Part shown: piece by piece, positions 1 through 6,615 of the stretch
Position numbering within the stretch: the stretch's first letter is position 1
Layout: every line of letters begins with the position of its first letter
NCBI GenBank assembly: GCA_030632465.1
Contig: DAOVUR010000034.1
Coordinates: forward strand, 1-12,649
Direction: 5' to 3'
DNA: 12,649 nucleotides
DNA from: a bacterium
GTDB taxonomy: Bacteria; Verrucomicrobiota; Kiritimatiellia; UBA8416; CAMZLY01
The notes under the pieces: generated by a model
Seen by the model: only the letters and a program-made list of their open reading frames with translations
What the model was told of the DNA's origin: nothing
The model's database searches: none
Made by a program: the position numbers and the translations under genes

Positions 1-2170
1 TGATTGCAGCAACCTTAACACCCATAACTGTAGCCATCTCTTTCTGGCCCTTAGCATCATGTGGTAGGAACTCATGTAGCGGTGGATCGAGCAGACGAAC
101 TGTGCAAGGTAGTCCTTTAAGAGCCTTGAAGATGCCTGTGAAATCTTTGCGCTGTAGCGGTAAGAGTTCTTTTAGTGCTTGGTTATACTGTTTTAGTGGA
201 GCAGCAATTTTTGCTTCTAATGCTTTCTTTTCTGCACCTTCAGCCAATTCAAGCTGAGCACGTAGACTCTTAACTTCTTCTGCAACCAGAATCAAGCGGC
301 GGAACGAAATAATACGATCGCCTTCGAAGAACATATGTTCTGTACGGCAAAGACCAATACCTTGTGCGCCGAACTTCATAGCAACTTTAGCGTCGTTTGG
401 TGTATCAGCATTAGTACGAACATCCATCTTGCGATATTTGTCAGCCAATTTCATGATGATACCAAAGGCACCTGTCAACTTAGGATCAACAGAATCAACT
501 TCGCCATTGTAAACAGCACCAATAGAACCATTAAGAGAGATGAATGCACCTTCCTTAACAGTAGTACCGTTGATAACCATGTTTTTCTTACCGTAGTGCA
601 TGATAACTTCACCAGCACCAGCAACACAGCATATTCCCATACCGCGAGCAACTACCGCTGCATGAGAAGTCATGCCGCCACGTGAAGTAAGAATGCCCTT
701 AGCAACAGCCATACCGCCAATATCTTCTGGGCTTGTTTCTGTACGACAAAGAATAACTTGCTTACCTGCAGCAACCCACTCTTCAGCCTTATCAGCGCTG
801 AACACAACCTGTCCAGTAGCAGCACCTGGTGAAGCAGGAAGACCAACAGTAAGTTTCTTAGCTTTATCTTCAGCGGCTTTGATAAATACAGGATGCAATA
901 GTTGATCAAGTGAAGCAGGATCAACACGAAGCACAGCTTCTTTTTCTGTGATCAGCTTTTCTTGAACCATATCAACAGCAATCTTTACAGCTGCACCAGC
1001 AGTACGTTTACCGCTACGAGTCTGAAGCATATAAAGTGCTCCATCTTCAACAGTAAACTCAATATCCTGCATATCCTTATAATGCTTTTCAAGCTTAACA
1101 CGGATACTATCTAGCTGTTTGAACATCTTTGGCATGATTTCCTGTAAAGACGGGAAGTCTGCTTTGCGGACTTTTTCGTCAACACCCTGCAGCTTAGCCC
1201 AGTCGCGAGATCCTTTGGTAGTTAGCTGCTGTGGAGTACGAATACCAGCAACAACATCTTCACCCTGTGCATTGATCAAATATTCACCATAGAAATATTT
1301 GTTTGCGCCAGTAGATGGATCGCGAGTAAATGCAACACCAGTAGCTGAGTTAGTGCCGGAGTTACCAAACACCATTGCCTGTACATTTACAGCTGTTCCG
1401 AGTAGACCACGAATATCGTTAAGTGAACGATACTTAATAGCACGTGGATTGTTCCAAGAACCAAATACAGCATCAATACCAGCATAGAGCTGCTTCATTG
1501 GATCTTCTGGGAAGTTCTTGCCAGTATCTCTTTTAACAACTGCTTTGTAGCGTTTAACAACTTCTCTTAGATCAGCAGTTTCAAGATCAGTATCTAGAGC
1601 AACACCTTTTTTCTTCTTAACAGCAGTAAGCTCAGCTTCAAAGTCATGATGTGGTACACCAAGAACAACGTCACCAAACATCTGGATAAAACGACGATAT
1701 GAATCTAGAACAAAGCGTTCATTACCAGTAAGCTCAATCATTGCAGCTACTGTTTCCTTGTTTAAACCAAGGTTAAGAACAGTGTCCATCATACCAGGCA
1801 TAGAAACAGCAGCACCAGAGCGAACTGAAAGTAGTAGTGGGTTAGGTCCTTTTCCGAAAGTCTTGCCTGTTTCTTTTTGTAGACGCTTGATAGCTTTATC
1901 AACTTCACCAGCAACAGTGGCAAATAATTTCTTCTTGCCCATTTTGTAATACTGCTCACATGCTTCAGTTGTAAGAGTAAATCCACCAGGAACAGGTAAG
2001 CCCAAAGTAGCCATTTCAGCCAAATTCGCGCCTTTTCCGCCCAATAACATCTTCATAGATGCTTTACCCTGCGAATTCCCACCACCAAATGAATATACAT
2101 ACTTCACTGCTTTTACCTTCTTAGCAACTGTCTTTTTCTTAGACGCTACCTTCTTCTTTGCTTTTGCCAT
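1..2170 (-). CDS. ppdK: Pyruvate, phosphate dikinase (C-terminus cut by window edge)
   Basis: Cytoplasmic enzyme interconverting pyruvate + ATP + Pi with PEP + AMP + PPi through a phosphohistidine. Reading leftward from ATG at 2170 the frame stays open to the left edge, giving 723 residues. The N-terminal ATP-grasp part shows LLGGKGANLAEMATLGLPVP near residues 42-61 and SVRSGAAVSMPGMMDTVLNLG near 115-135. The swivelling domain carries the signature GGMTSHAAVVARGMG with catalytic His503 (codon 664-662), preceded by the Ser-Thr site typical of the family. The start of the PEP/pyruvate barrel is visible (GIGLCRTEHMFFEGDRI, then RLLDPPLHEFLPHD). The rest of the barrel, with the catalytic Cys, lies outside; family length (about 870-900) implies roughly 200 missing residues. 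The first 23 residues are an unusual lysine-rich extension (11 Lys) before the normal N-terminus. Start supported by AAAGGAA 10 nt upstream. Confidence 0.97.
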   Translation of the reverse strand, partial: MAKAKKKVASKKKTVAKKVKAVKYVYSFGGGNSQGKASMKMLLGGKGANLAEMATLGLPVPGGFTLTTEACEQYYKMGKKKLFATVAGEVDKAIKRLQKETGKTFGKGPNPLLLSVRSGAAVSMPGMMDTVLNLGLNKETVAAMIELTGNERFVLDSYRRFIQMFGDVVLGVPHHDFEAELTAVKKKKGVALDTDLETADLREVVKRYKAVVKRDTGKNFPEDPMKQLYAGIDAVFGSWNNPRAIKYRSLNDIRGLLGTAVNVQAMVFGNSGTNSATGVAFTRDPSTGANKYFYGEYLINAQGEDVVAGIRTPQQLTTKGSRDWAKLQGVDEKVRKADFPSLQEIMPKMFKQLDSIRVKLEKHYKDMQDIEFTVEDGALYMLQTRSGKRTAGAAVKIAVDMVQEKLITEKEAVLRVDPASLDQLLHPVFIKAAEDKAKKLTVGLPASPGAATGQVVFSADKAEEWVAAGKQVILCRTETSPEDIGGMAVAKGILTSRGGMTSHAAVVARGMGICCVAGAGEVIMHYGKKNMVINGTTVKEGAFISLNGSIGAVYNGEVDSVDPKLTGAFGIIMKLADKYRKMDVRTNADTPNDAKVAMKFGAQGIGLCRTEHMFFEGDRIISFRRLILVAEEVKSLRAQLELAEGAEKKALEAKIAAPLKQYNQALKELLPLQRKDFTGIFKALKGLPCTVRLLDPPLHEFLPHDAKGQKEMATVMGVKVAAI

Positions 2171-2180
2171 AATATTACGT

Positions 2181-2187
2181 TTCCTTT
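2181..2187 (-). promoter_or_regulatory. Ribosome binding site of ppdK
   Basis: AAAGGAA on the minus strand, 10 nt before the ATG at 2170. It fixes the start upstream of the lysine-rich extension, so that extension is probably translated. Confidence 0.7.
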
Positions 2188-2213
2188 ACTTTAGTTATAC
2201 GGCTTAAATATCG

Positions 2214-2230
2214 GCATCCTACAAGGATGC
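2214..2230. repeat. Perfect 7-bp inverted repeat upstream of ppdK
   Basis: GCATCCT-ACA-AGGATGC is a perfect 7-bp stem with a 3-nt loop, 44 bp before the ppdK start and 61 bp after the yacP-like stop. No T-run follows on either strand, so a classical intrinsic terminator is not supported. It could be an RNA hairpin in the ppdK leader or a protein-binding site. A weak promoter (TTGTAG, 19 bp, TATAAC at 2199-2194 on the minus strand) would overlap it. Confidence 0.5.
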
Positions 2231-2291
2231 TTATGAATTATTCCTATCTAGTAAAATCGAGCTAAAACATTAATCTTTGATGCTTGTTATG

Positions 2292-2780
2292 TCAAGCTAT
2301 ACCGCAATCTTCTGGAAAGATATCGCCCATTGTTGCTCTTGGCGTCTGCGTTATAGTGCGCTTAATTCCCTGAAGCGTATTTGAGCGACATTCGTTTAGC
2401 TGTATAATAAAGTTCCGACAGGACGTAACAAATGCGCCTGACGCCTTTACCATATACTGCTCCAGTCGATCAGAAGTAACCACTGTGACTCGCTCCGTGC
2501 GTGGCGTATTTTCCACTAACTGCTCTATTACAGTATCAGCAGTAGATTCAGCAGTAGCAAATAGAACCTTGAAATCGGGCGTCTGATACTCAGGTGCTGC
2601 GCCACCAACAGTTCCGTCATAAACAAGAGTAACCTGCGCACCAGACTCACCAGCGAACTCACGCATTCTACACGATAATTGATGCCGCGCCTCTTCAAAA
2701 TTCCACTTTCCAGGTAGATTTTCCACTTCCCGTATGGTGTGCAAGAGATTATTGCCGTCAATTATATATAGTTCGCTCAT
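2292..2780 (-). CDS. YacP/NYN-family PIN-like ribonuclease
   Basis: Predicted soluble RNA-processing nuclease of the NYN/YacP (DUF901) family; the Bacillus member Rae1 is a ribosome-associated mRNA endonuclease. With the ATG at 2780 the product has 162 residues. The PIN-like acidic centre is visible in order: YIIDGNN (Asp8), TLVYDG (Asp55), ESTADTVIEQL (Asp82) and VTVVTSDR (Asp104), followed by the GAFVTSCRNF strand usual in this family. Length is normal. The frame is open to an ATG at 2810, but that has no Shine-Dalgarno. AGGAG at 2800-2796 is 6 nt before an in-frame GTG (2789) and 15 nt before the ATG at 2780, so GTG2789 is a real alternative adding three residues. Family members normally begin just before the first Asp motif, which favours 2780 or 2789. 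It lies 121 bp upstream of ppdK on the same strand; co-transcription is possible but unproven. Family call is firm, RNA target unknown. Confidence 0.85.
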   Translation of the reverse strand: MSELYIIDGNNLLHTIREVENLPGKWNFEEARHQLSCRMREFAGESGAQVTLVYDGTVGGAAPEYQTPDFKVLFATAESTADTVIEQLVENTPRTERVTVVTSDRLEQYMVKASGAFVTSCRNFIIQLNECRSNTLQGIKRTITQTPRATMGDIFPEDCGIA

Positions 2781-2795
2781 AAGACACACAACATA

Positions 2796-2800
2796 CTCCT
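2796..2800 (-). promoter_or_regulatory. Shine-Dalgarno of the YacP-like gene
   Basis: AGGAG on the minus strand. It lies inside the longest possible reading frame, which argues against the ATG at 2810 and for a start at GTG 2789 or ATG 2780. Confidence 0.55.
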
Positions 2801-2930
2801 GATGCATCATAGGGTCTAGTGTAAATTAATATTTCTTATGATTATCGCTGTAATATTAGACTTTGCCTAAAATCTCTGATATATTACCTCTTCACAATTA
2901 AATAACCAAAAAGAGGTGCAAATGCCTCAA

Positions 2931-2936
2931 AAGGAA
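2931..2936 (+). promoter_or_regulatory. Ribosome binding site of the acetolactate decarboxylase gene
   Basis: AAGGAA, 7 nt before the ATG at 2944. It supports the start that includes the lipoprotein signal peptide. Confidence 0.7.
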
Positions 2937-2943
2937 CCAAAAG

Positions 2944-3714
2944 ATGAAGAAATTAGCCTATCTAACCATAATATTATCTTTCCTGCTTGCAGGCTGCGCC
3001 ACATCCCACAAGAATATGGCTTTTCAGACATCAACTATAGATGCTCTTCTTGCTGGCGTATATGACGGAGACACATCATGCCGTGAACTACTGCAACATG
3101 GTGACTTTGGTATCGGCACATTTGATCATTTAGATGGCGAGATGCTTGTTTTAGACGGAAAAATATATCAGATAAAAGCTGATGGTAAAGTCTATAGGCC
3201 TAAAAAATCGACTAAAACACCATTTGCCACCATCTGTAAATTTAAGCCCGACAGCTCTATTCCTATTGAAACCGGCTCAACATATGGCGACATACGAACA
3301 GTAATAGATAAACACGCGCCCAACCAGAACCTCTTTTACGCAATCAAGATCAAAGGAGATTTCAACGCGATCAAGACTCGCAGTGTTCCAGCACAGAAGA
3401 AGCCATATCCAGCACTTAAAATTGTCACAAGTAATCAGCCAGAATTCCCTATGGAAGATATCTCCGGTACAATAGTAGGCTTTCGCTGTCCCGCTTATGT
3501 CAAAGGCATAAATGTTCCCGGCTACCACTTACACTTTATCAGTGACGACAAGTCTAAAGGCGGCCATGTCTTAAGTTTCGATATTAAAGAAGCAAAATGT
3601 GAGGTCGACGTCCTAAACAACTACTTCCTCACACTACCAGCCGACGCCGAAGAATTTGCCAAAACCGACCTCTCCAAAGATCGCACTAAAGATCTGTATG
3701 ACGTAGAGCAATAA
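2944..3714 (+). CDS. budA: Acetolactate decarboxylase with lipoprotein signal peptide
   Basis: Zn-dependent decarboxylase converting 2-acetolactate to (R)-acetoin + CO2, the committed step to acetoin/2,3-butanediol (BudA/AlsD family). The 256-residue product shows the family blocks in order: STIDALLAGVYDGD (30-43), LLQHGDFGIGTFDHLDGEM (49-67, with conserved Glu66), KTRSVPAQKKPYP (144-156, with Arg146), YVKGINVPGYHLHFISDD (185-202) and GGHVLSF (206-212). His195, His197 and His208 correspond to the three zinc ligands. Length is normal for the family once the leader is removed. Residues 1-18 form a lipoprotein signal peptide: two Lys, a hydrophobic stretch, then the lipobox LAGC with Cys18. The mature enzyme should therefore be anchored outside the cytoplasm. 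Some Brevibacillus family members are also exported. No acetolactate synthase or acetoin dehydrogenase gene is adjacent; the gene stands alone, divergent from the YacP-like gene. Its -10/-35 boxes are not convincing. Confidence 0.93.
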   Translation: MKKLAYLTIILSFLLAGCATSHKNMAFQTSTIDALLAGVYDGDTSCRELLQHGDFGIGTFDHLDGEMLVLDGKIYQIKADGKVYRPKKSTKTPFATICKFKPDSSIPIETGSTYGDIRTVIDKHAPNQNLFYAIKIKGDFNAIKTRSVPAQKKPYPALKIVTSNQPEFPMEDISGTIVGFRCPAYVKGINVPGYHLHFISDDKSKGGHVLSFDIKEAKCEVDVLNNYFLTLPADAEEFAKTDLSKDRTKDLYDVEQ

Positions 3715-3718
3715 GTAA

Positions 3719-3770
3719 ATCAGCATTCCAACTTGTCACGGCGTAGCCAAAGGTGAAGACGGATGCTGAT
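3719..3770. repeat. Nested inverted-repeat element in a convergent intergenic region
   Basis: Outer arms ATCAGCAT (3719-3726) and ATGCTGAT (3763-3770) are perfect complements. Inside them TCAC (3736-3739) pairs with GTGA (3753-3756), and GGC (3740-3742) with GCC (3746-3748) around GTA. The whole can fold into one interrupted hairpin beginning 5 bp after the stop codon of the decarboxylase gene. No T-run follows. It could be a transcript-end structure or a copy of a dispersed intergenic repeat. Confidence 0.5.
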
Positions 3771-3808
3771 CAAAAACAGATATGGAAAGCTGTTTTACAA
3801 CAGAACGA

Positions 3809-3877
3809 TCATTGAGCGGCTTGTCCGGGCATAGTTACACATTATGAGGTCATTGAGCGGAGCCGAAATGCCCTCAT
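3809..3877. repeat. 11-bp direct repeat pair with an imperfect hairpin
   Basis: TCATTGAGCGG occurs at 3809-3819 and again at 3850-3860. The second copy sits in an imperfect hairpin: ATGAGG (3844-3849) pairs with CCTCAT (3872-3877), then after a T/C mismatch CATT (3851-3854) pairs with AATG (3867-3870). It ends 3 bp from the stop codon of the CPBP gene, so it could mark transcript ends from either side, though no U-tract is present. Confidence 0.45.
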
Positions 3878-3880
3878 GCA

Positions 3881-4555
3881 CTACCAAAATATAATAGCCG
3901 CGCCGATACCAAAAACGCATAGATCAACAATTGCATGACTAAGATATCCAGGCCAGATCGATCGATACTTGATATACATAAATGACCATAATGCCGCGCC
4001 AATAAATATACCTACCGAACCTACAACAACCACAAGATTACTAAAGTAGAGATGCATGGCGAAAATATGATGAAACGTAAAGAAAAAGGCTGCAAATAGT
4101 ATTGCCCCAACAGAATGCATCACATTCTCCGCCTTCTCAACACAGAACCAGCGCCACACATACTCCTCCAAGACCGAATTGACCAGAATCCAGTAGAGCG
4201 ATCCACCGATATAGACTGGCAGCGAGTTCAGGCCTATCTCCGTCATCTTCTCAATAAGAAATTCTTTATCAATAAGAGTAGTACCAACAGTATTATAGAG
4301 CAGAAGAATAAAACCGGTAATCGCAAGCCCCGTAATCAGGCCCACTAGGAATCCACCTTTTCTTGGTCGCGAAAGACTGAACTTCTTCTTATCAACCAGC
4401 TTAAGCCAGACAACCGGAAAGAGAAAGAGCCAGATCTTACTAGCGATAAAAATAGTACTGCCCAATTTTGAATTAGGAAACCAGTACATCCCCGCCAACA
4501 CCCCAACAGTTGGAGCTGGCACCAACAACAATAGTGCTAAAATAGATTTTTTCAT
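3881..4555 (-). CDS. CPBP family intramembrane metalloprotease (CAAX/Abi type)
   Basis: Predicted multi-pass membrane zinc protease of the CPBP family (Rce1-like, PF02517). The 224-residue product has about seven hydrophobic segments (near 4-24, 33-52, 69-88, 115-130, 148-168, 172-194 and 203-223). The three family motifs are intact: EEYVWR with Glu130-Glu131 and Arg135 (EExxxR), FFFTFHH with His162/His163 (FxxxH) and HAIVD with His207/Asp211. It should therefore be catalytically competent. Bacterial members have varied roles (bacteriocin self-immunity, peptide maturation, sigma-factor control), and the substrate cannot be told from sequence. AGGA (4566-4563) lies 7 nt before the ATG. TTGACA (4589-4584) with TAGGAT 16 bp on (4567-4562) resembles a promoter whose start would fall at or near the ATG. 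It is convergent with the decarboxylase gene and divergent from the secreted-protein gene at 4765. Confidence 0.9.
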   Translation of the reverse strand: MKKSILALLLLVPAPTVGVLAGMYWFPNSKLGSTIFIASKIWLFLFPVVWLKLVDKKKFSLSRPRKGGFLVGLITGLAITGFILLLYNTVGTTLIDKEFLIEKMTEIGLNSLPVYIGGSLYWILVNSVLEEYVWRWFCVEKAENVMHSVGAILFAAFFFTFHHIFAMHLYFSNLVVVVGSVGIFIGAALWSFMYIKYRSIWPGYLSHAIVDLCVFGIGAAIIFW

Positions 4556-4629
4556 ATACGCATCCTACAGAAATATTGAACTCTGTCAAAATCTTTCAGG
4601 CTAGGTTTCGGGGAACTGACACCAGGTGC

Positions 4630-4653
4630 TTAGGATTACGATTAGGATTAGGA
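4630..4653. repeat. Hexamer tandem repeat (TTAGGA, four copies)
   Basis: TTAGGA, TTACGA, TTAGGA, TTAGGA in tandem, with one mismatch, followed by TAAAAAA. It lies in the 209-bp divergent region between the CPBP protease and the secreted-protein gene. The preceding stretch GGGAACTGACACC (4611-4623) looks like a dispersed intergenic sequence and not like coding DNA. Confidence 0.6.
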
Positions 4654-4724
4654 TAAAAAATTTCAGCATACACGGCCAACTGTAACGCACAATCCACCCG
4701 CCACGTACCAGCGCCAAACGTCAC

Positions 4725-4754
4725 TTGCAACTTCACACAATAATTTGCTATTAT
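4725..4754 (+). promoter_or_regulatory. Sigma70-like promoter of the small secreted protein gene
   Basis: TTGCAA (4725-4730), an 18-bp spacer, and TATTAT (4749-4754). A start 7 nt downstream would be near 4761, only about 4 nt before the ATG at 4765, giving an almost leaderless mRNA. That agrees with the lack of any Shine-Dalgarno there. Confidence 0.45.
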
Positions 4755-4764
4755 CATCAGCATT

Positions 4765-5310
4765 ATGAAACAGAAATATATATGGCTACTTCTATCAGTT
4801 CCGCTCTTAAGCATTCTATTCTGTGCTCAAGATGTTGCTATTGATGATGGCATGGCGCGCATGGCTCACGGGCAAGCAGTGGATCAAAGCAAAACTATTG
4901 CTGTAACCTTGCATGAGGTAGATGCGCTAAAAAATATATCTATATCAGCAGAAATCGATCCTATGGAAGCAAGTTTATTAAAAGCGCAAGGTGGCAATCT
5001 TGCAGCTGGTAACTCTATGCCGCTATCACCCATGCCTGCAGAAAACTCATTTCAGTCATCTGATGATACCAAATCAGACTTATTCAGTTTTGATACACCA
5101 GCAGCCGATAAAGAGACTCGGAGCTGGGGCTGGGTAGATAGAGATATTCAGAATATTGATAGTTACCGCGGCACAGAAACCAGAAGAGAATCGACTGAAG
5201 ATTTCTTCCAGAATAGCGATTCAGGATCAGGTTTTGGCGGCGCACGTGAGTCCTTCTTTGATAACACACTATATGGCTCAGATAAAGACAACGCCTCAGC
5301 CGCATGGTGA
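4765..5310 (+). CDS. Exported acidic low-complexity protein, function unknown
   Basis: I do not recognise a family. The 181-residue product begins MKQKYIWLLLSVPLLSILFC, a signal-peptide-like hydrophobic N-terminus, so export is likely. Cys20 follows a near-lipobox, but Phe at -1 makes lipidation doubtful; signal peptidase I cleavage around residues 21-23 is the alternative. The rest is polar and acidic with no further membrane segment. Residues 25-66 look mildly ordered; 75-115 are rich in Ser, Met, Pro and Asp; an aromatic motif SWGWVDRDI lies near 119-127; the tail is rich in Ser, Gly, Asp and Phe (FFQNSDSGSGFGGARESFF) and ends in AAW. Disorder is likely beyond about residue 70. No Shine-Dalgarno precedes the ATG. 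A promoter-like pair just upstream suggests a leaderless transcript. It is divergent from the CPBP protease and convergent with the propeller gene. A protease substrate or envelope structural role would be speculation. Confidence 0.7.
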   Translation: MKQKYIWLLLSVPLLSILFCAQDVAIDDGMARMAHGQAVDQSKTIAVTLHEVDALKNISISAEIDPMEASLLKAQGGNLAAGNSMPLSPMPAENSFQSSDDTKSDLFSFDTPAADKETRSWGWVDRDIQNIDSYRGTETRRESTEDFFQNSDSGSGFGGARESFFDNTLYGSDKDNASAAW

Positions 5311-5342
5311 TTTTCCAGAACAAGCAGTTTAAAAGTTACCCT

Positions 5343-6449
5343 TTAAAAAGAGCACTCCCATATATAGCCGGAACGCTTAGGATTATCAGTCTCACCAATA
5401 TAAGCAACACCATCAACAACCACTAACTCGTGGCAACGATAGCACAACGTACCATCAGGTGATTCTACAATACCTAGTAGCTCAAAGTTTCCAGTTGCAC
5501 GATCATAGCGCGCTAGACGTGGTGCGCCGTCATTGCCGCCACAGAGGTAAATGTAACCATCATCAGCTAGATAGATGCCGGGAAGTCGTTTGCCGGTAAA
5601 CGGTTTGCCAAGATATGTAACGCTCTTATCTTGCGGGTCTATACGAAACAGTTCGCCTAATGCGGATCCAGTATAAATATATCCATCATCACCAGTTATA
5701 CATGAATCAATTGGTCCAGCACCAGGGTACATGATATTTGCTGCAGCTAATGCATTAGGAAAAGAACATCCTTCAGGGAATTCATATCTATTCTCATCAG
5801 GCATATATCGGAAGAAAGCTTGTGTTCCACCATCATAAGTGCCCCATACGCCGCCGTCATGATCAATGGCGCCAATATGCGGGATTGATTCCATAGGATC
5901 ACTGCGAAGCAACTTCTTCTTTTTCATATCATACACCGCAAAACAAGAGCCAGGCATTGTATACATATAAATCTTTTTACGTTTAGGATCATATCCTGTT
6001 GCCTGATAGAAATCGCCTGGCGTTGGTTCTGCAATAAGATCGAATTGGCGATCTTTAATGCGGTAACGAATTAGTTTACCACCTTTAGAATCAACGGTCT
6101 GCGAGACTGGCGACAGTGTGGATGTCCCAAAATATAAAGCATCCTCTTTCTCATCCAGCCAGATTCCTTTATGAATTTTAGCTTCTAGGCTATACCAATA
6201 TCCACTATGTGCATATCCACAAGAACGGAATTTACTAGTTTTGGGATTAAACTCTACAAGGAGATCTCCGCCGGACTGAGTACAGCCTACATAAATGCGT
6301 TTTCTTTTTGGGTGATAACACATAGAGACAAAAAAATATCTGTTCTTTCGTATTACCTTTGCAAACTTCTTGTTAGCAGCCAGCTCCTCATCAGAAGCTC
6401 CTGTAATATCAAGATCATAATCTTTGAAAATATGATATTTAACATCCAT
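5343..6449 (-). CDS. Cytoplasmic beta-propeller (WD40/SMP-30-like) protein
   Basis: No specific enzyme recognised. The 368-residue product consists of repeated beta-propeller blades: strands such as RIYVGCTQSGGDLLVEFNP, ALYFGTS with GGKLIRY, KIYMYTMPGSCFAVYD, GGVWGTYDG with FFRYMPD, YIYTGSALGELFRIDP, YIYLCGGNDGAPRLARYD and VAYIGETDN. Each has the form 'hydrophobic strand, Gly turn, L.R[YF]DP' seen in WD40, YVTN and SMP-30-like propellers, here about six to seven blades. No signal peptide or membrane segment, so cytoplasmic. The frame is open upstream to a GTG at 6554, but that lacks a ribosome binding site. The ATG at 6449 has GGGA 8 nt upstream (6461-6458) and starts the recognisable protein (MDVKYHIF). 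Related propellers often bind carbohydrates or metabolites; the ligand is unknown here. It stands alone between a convergent gene and the macroglobulin gene, 271 bp downstream of the latter's stop. Confidence 0.8.
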   Translation of the reverse strand: MDVKYHIFKDYDLDITGASDEELAANKKFAKVIRKNRYFFVSMCYHPKRKRIYVGCTQSGGDLLVEFNPKTSKFRSCGYAHSGYWYSLEAKIHKGIWLDEKEDALYFGTSTLSPVSQTVDSKGGKLIRYRIKDRQFDLIAEPTPGDFYQATGYDPKRKKIYMYTMPGSCFAVYDMKKKKLLRSDPMESIPHIGAIDHDGGVWGTYDGGTQAFFRYMPDENRYEFPEGCSFPNALAAANIMYPGAGPIDSCITGDDGYIYTGSALGELFRIDPQDKSVTYLGKPFTGKRLPGIYLADDGYIYLCGGNDGAPRLARYDRATGNFELLGIVESPDGTLCYRCHELVVVDGVAYIGETDNPKRSGYIWECSF

Positions 6450-6457
6450 TTTATTTA

Positions 6458-6461
6458 TCCC
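6458..6461 (-). promoter_or_regulatory. Short Shine-Dalgarno of the beta-propeller gene
   Basis: GGGA on the minus strand, 8 nt before the ATG at 6449. Weak alone, but it decides for this start over the in-frame GTG at 6554, which has nothing comparable upstream. Confidence 0.45.
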
Positions 6462-6615
6462 ATTTAATATTAAATAATCTTTCTGCTGTTGCAGAGAAAT
6501 TATCACGACAGCTATATCCTGTAATAAATACTCTATACGCCTGCTGATTGCCACTATTTTTCTAGTTATTTCTATTCCCTATGTACTCTGTCATGATGGA
6601 AGTGCCGAGTTGTTC

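Noticed and set aside
335..905. Plus-strand open frames inside ppdK (335-685 and 672-905)
   Set aside because: They are antisense to well-conserved PPDK sequence, including the catalytic His region, and resemble no family.
2781..2810. Extended start of the YacP-like gene at ATG 2810
   Set aside because: No Shine-Dalgarno upstream of it; the AGGAG lies inside this extension, and the family normally starts just before the first Asp motif.
2922..3062. Short plus-strand frame starting ATG 2922 that overlaps the decarboxylase start in another frame
   Set aside because: The AGAGGTG before it is only 3 nt from the ATG and the peptide looks random; the decarboxylase frame has clear family homology and its own AAGGAA.
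4596..4814. Minus-strand 72-residue frame in the divergent intergenic region
   Set aside because: It runs through the hexamer repeat and over the start of the plus-strand secreted-protein gene; repetitive translation, no ribosome binding site.
4765..4824. Lipoprotein signal peptide in the small secreted protein
   Set aside because: The residue before Cys20 is Phe, which does not fit the lipobox; an ordinary signal peptide is more likely.
6450..6554. 35-residue N-terminal extension of the propeller protein from GTG 6554
   Set aside because: No ribosome binding site before the GTG; the ATG at 6449 has GGGA at good spacing and begins the recognisable protein.
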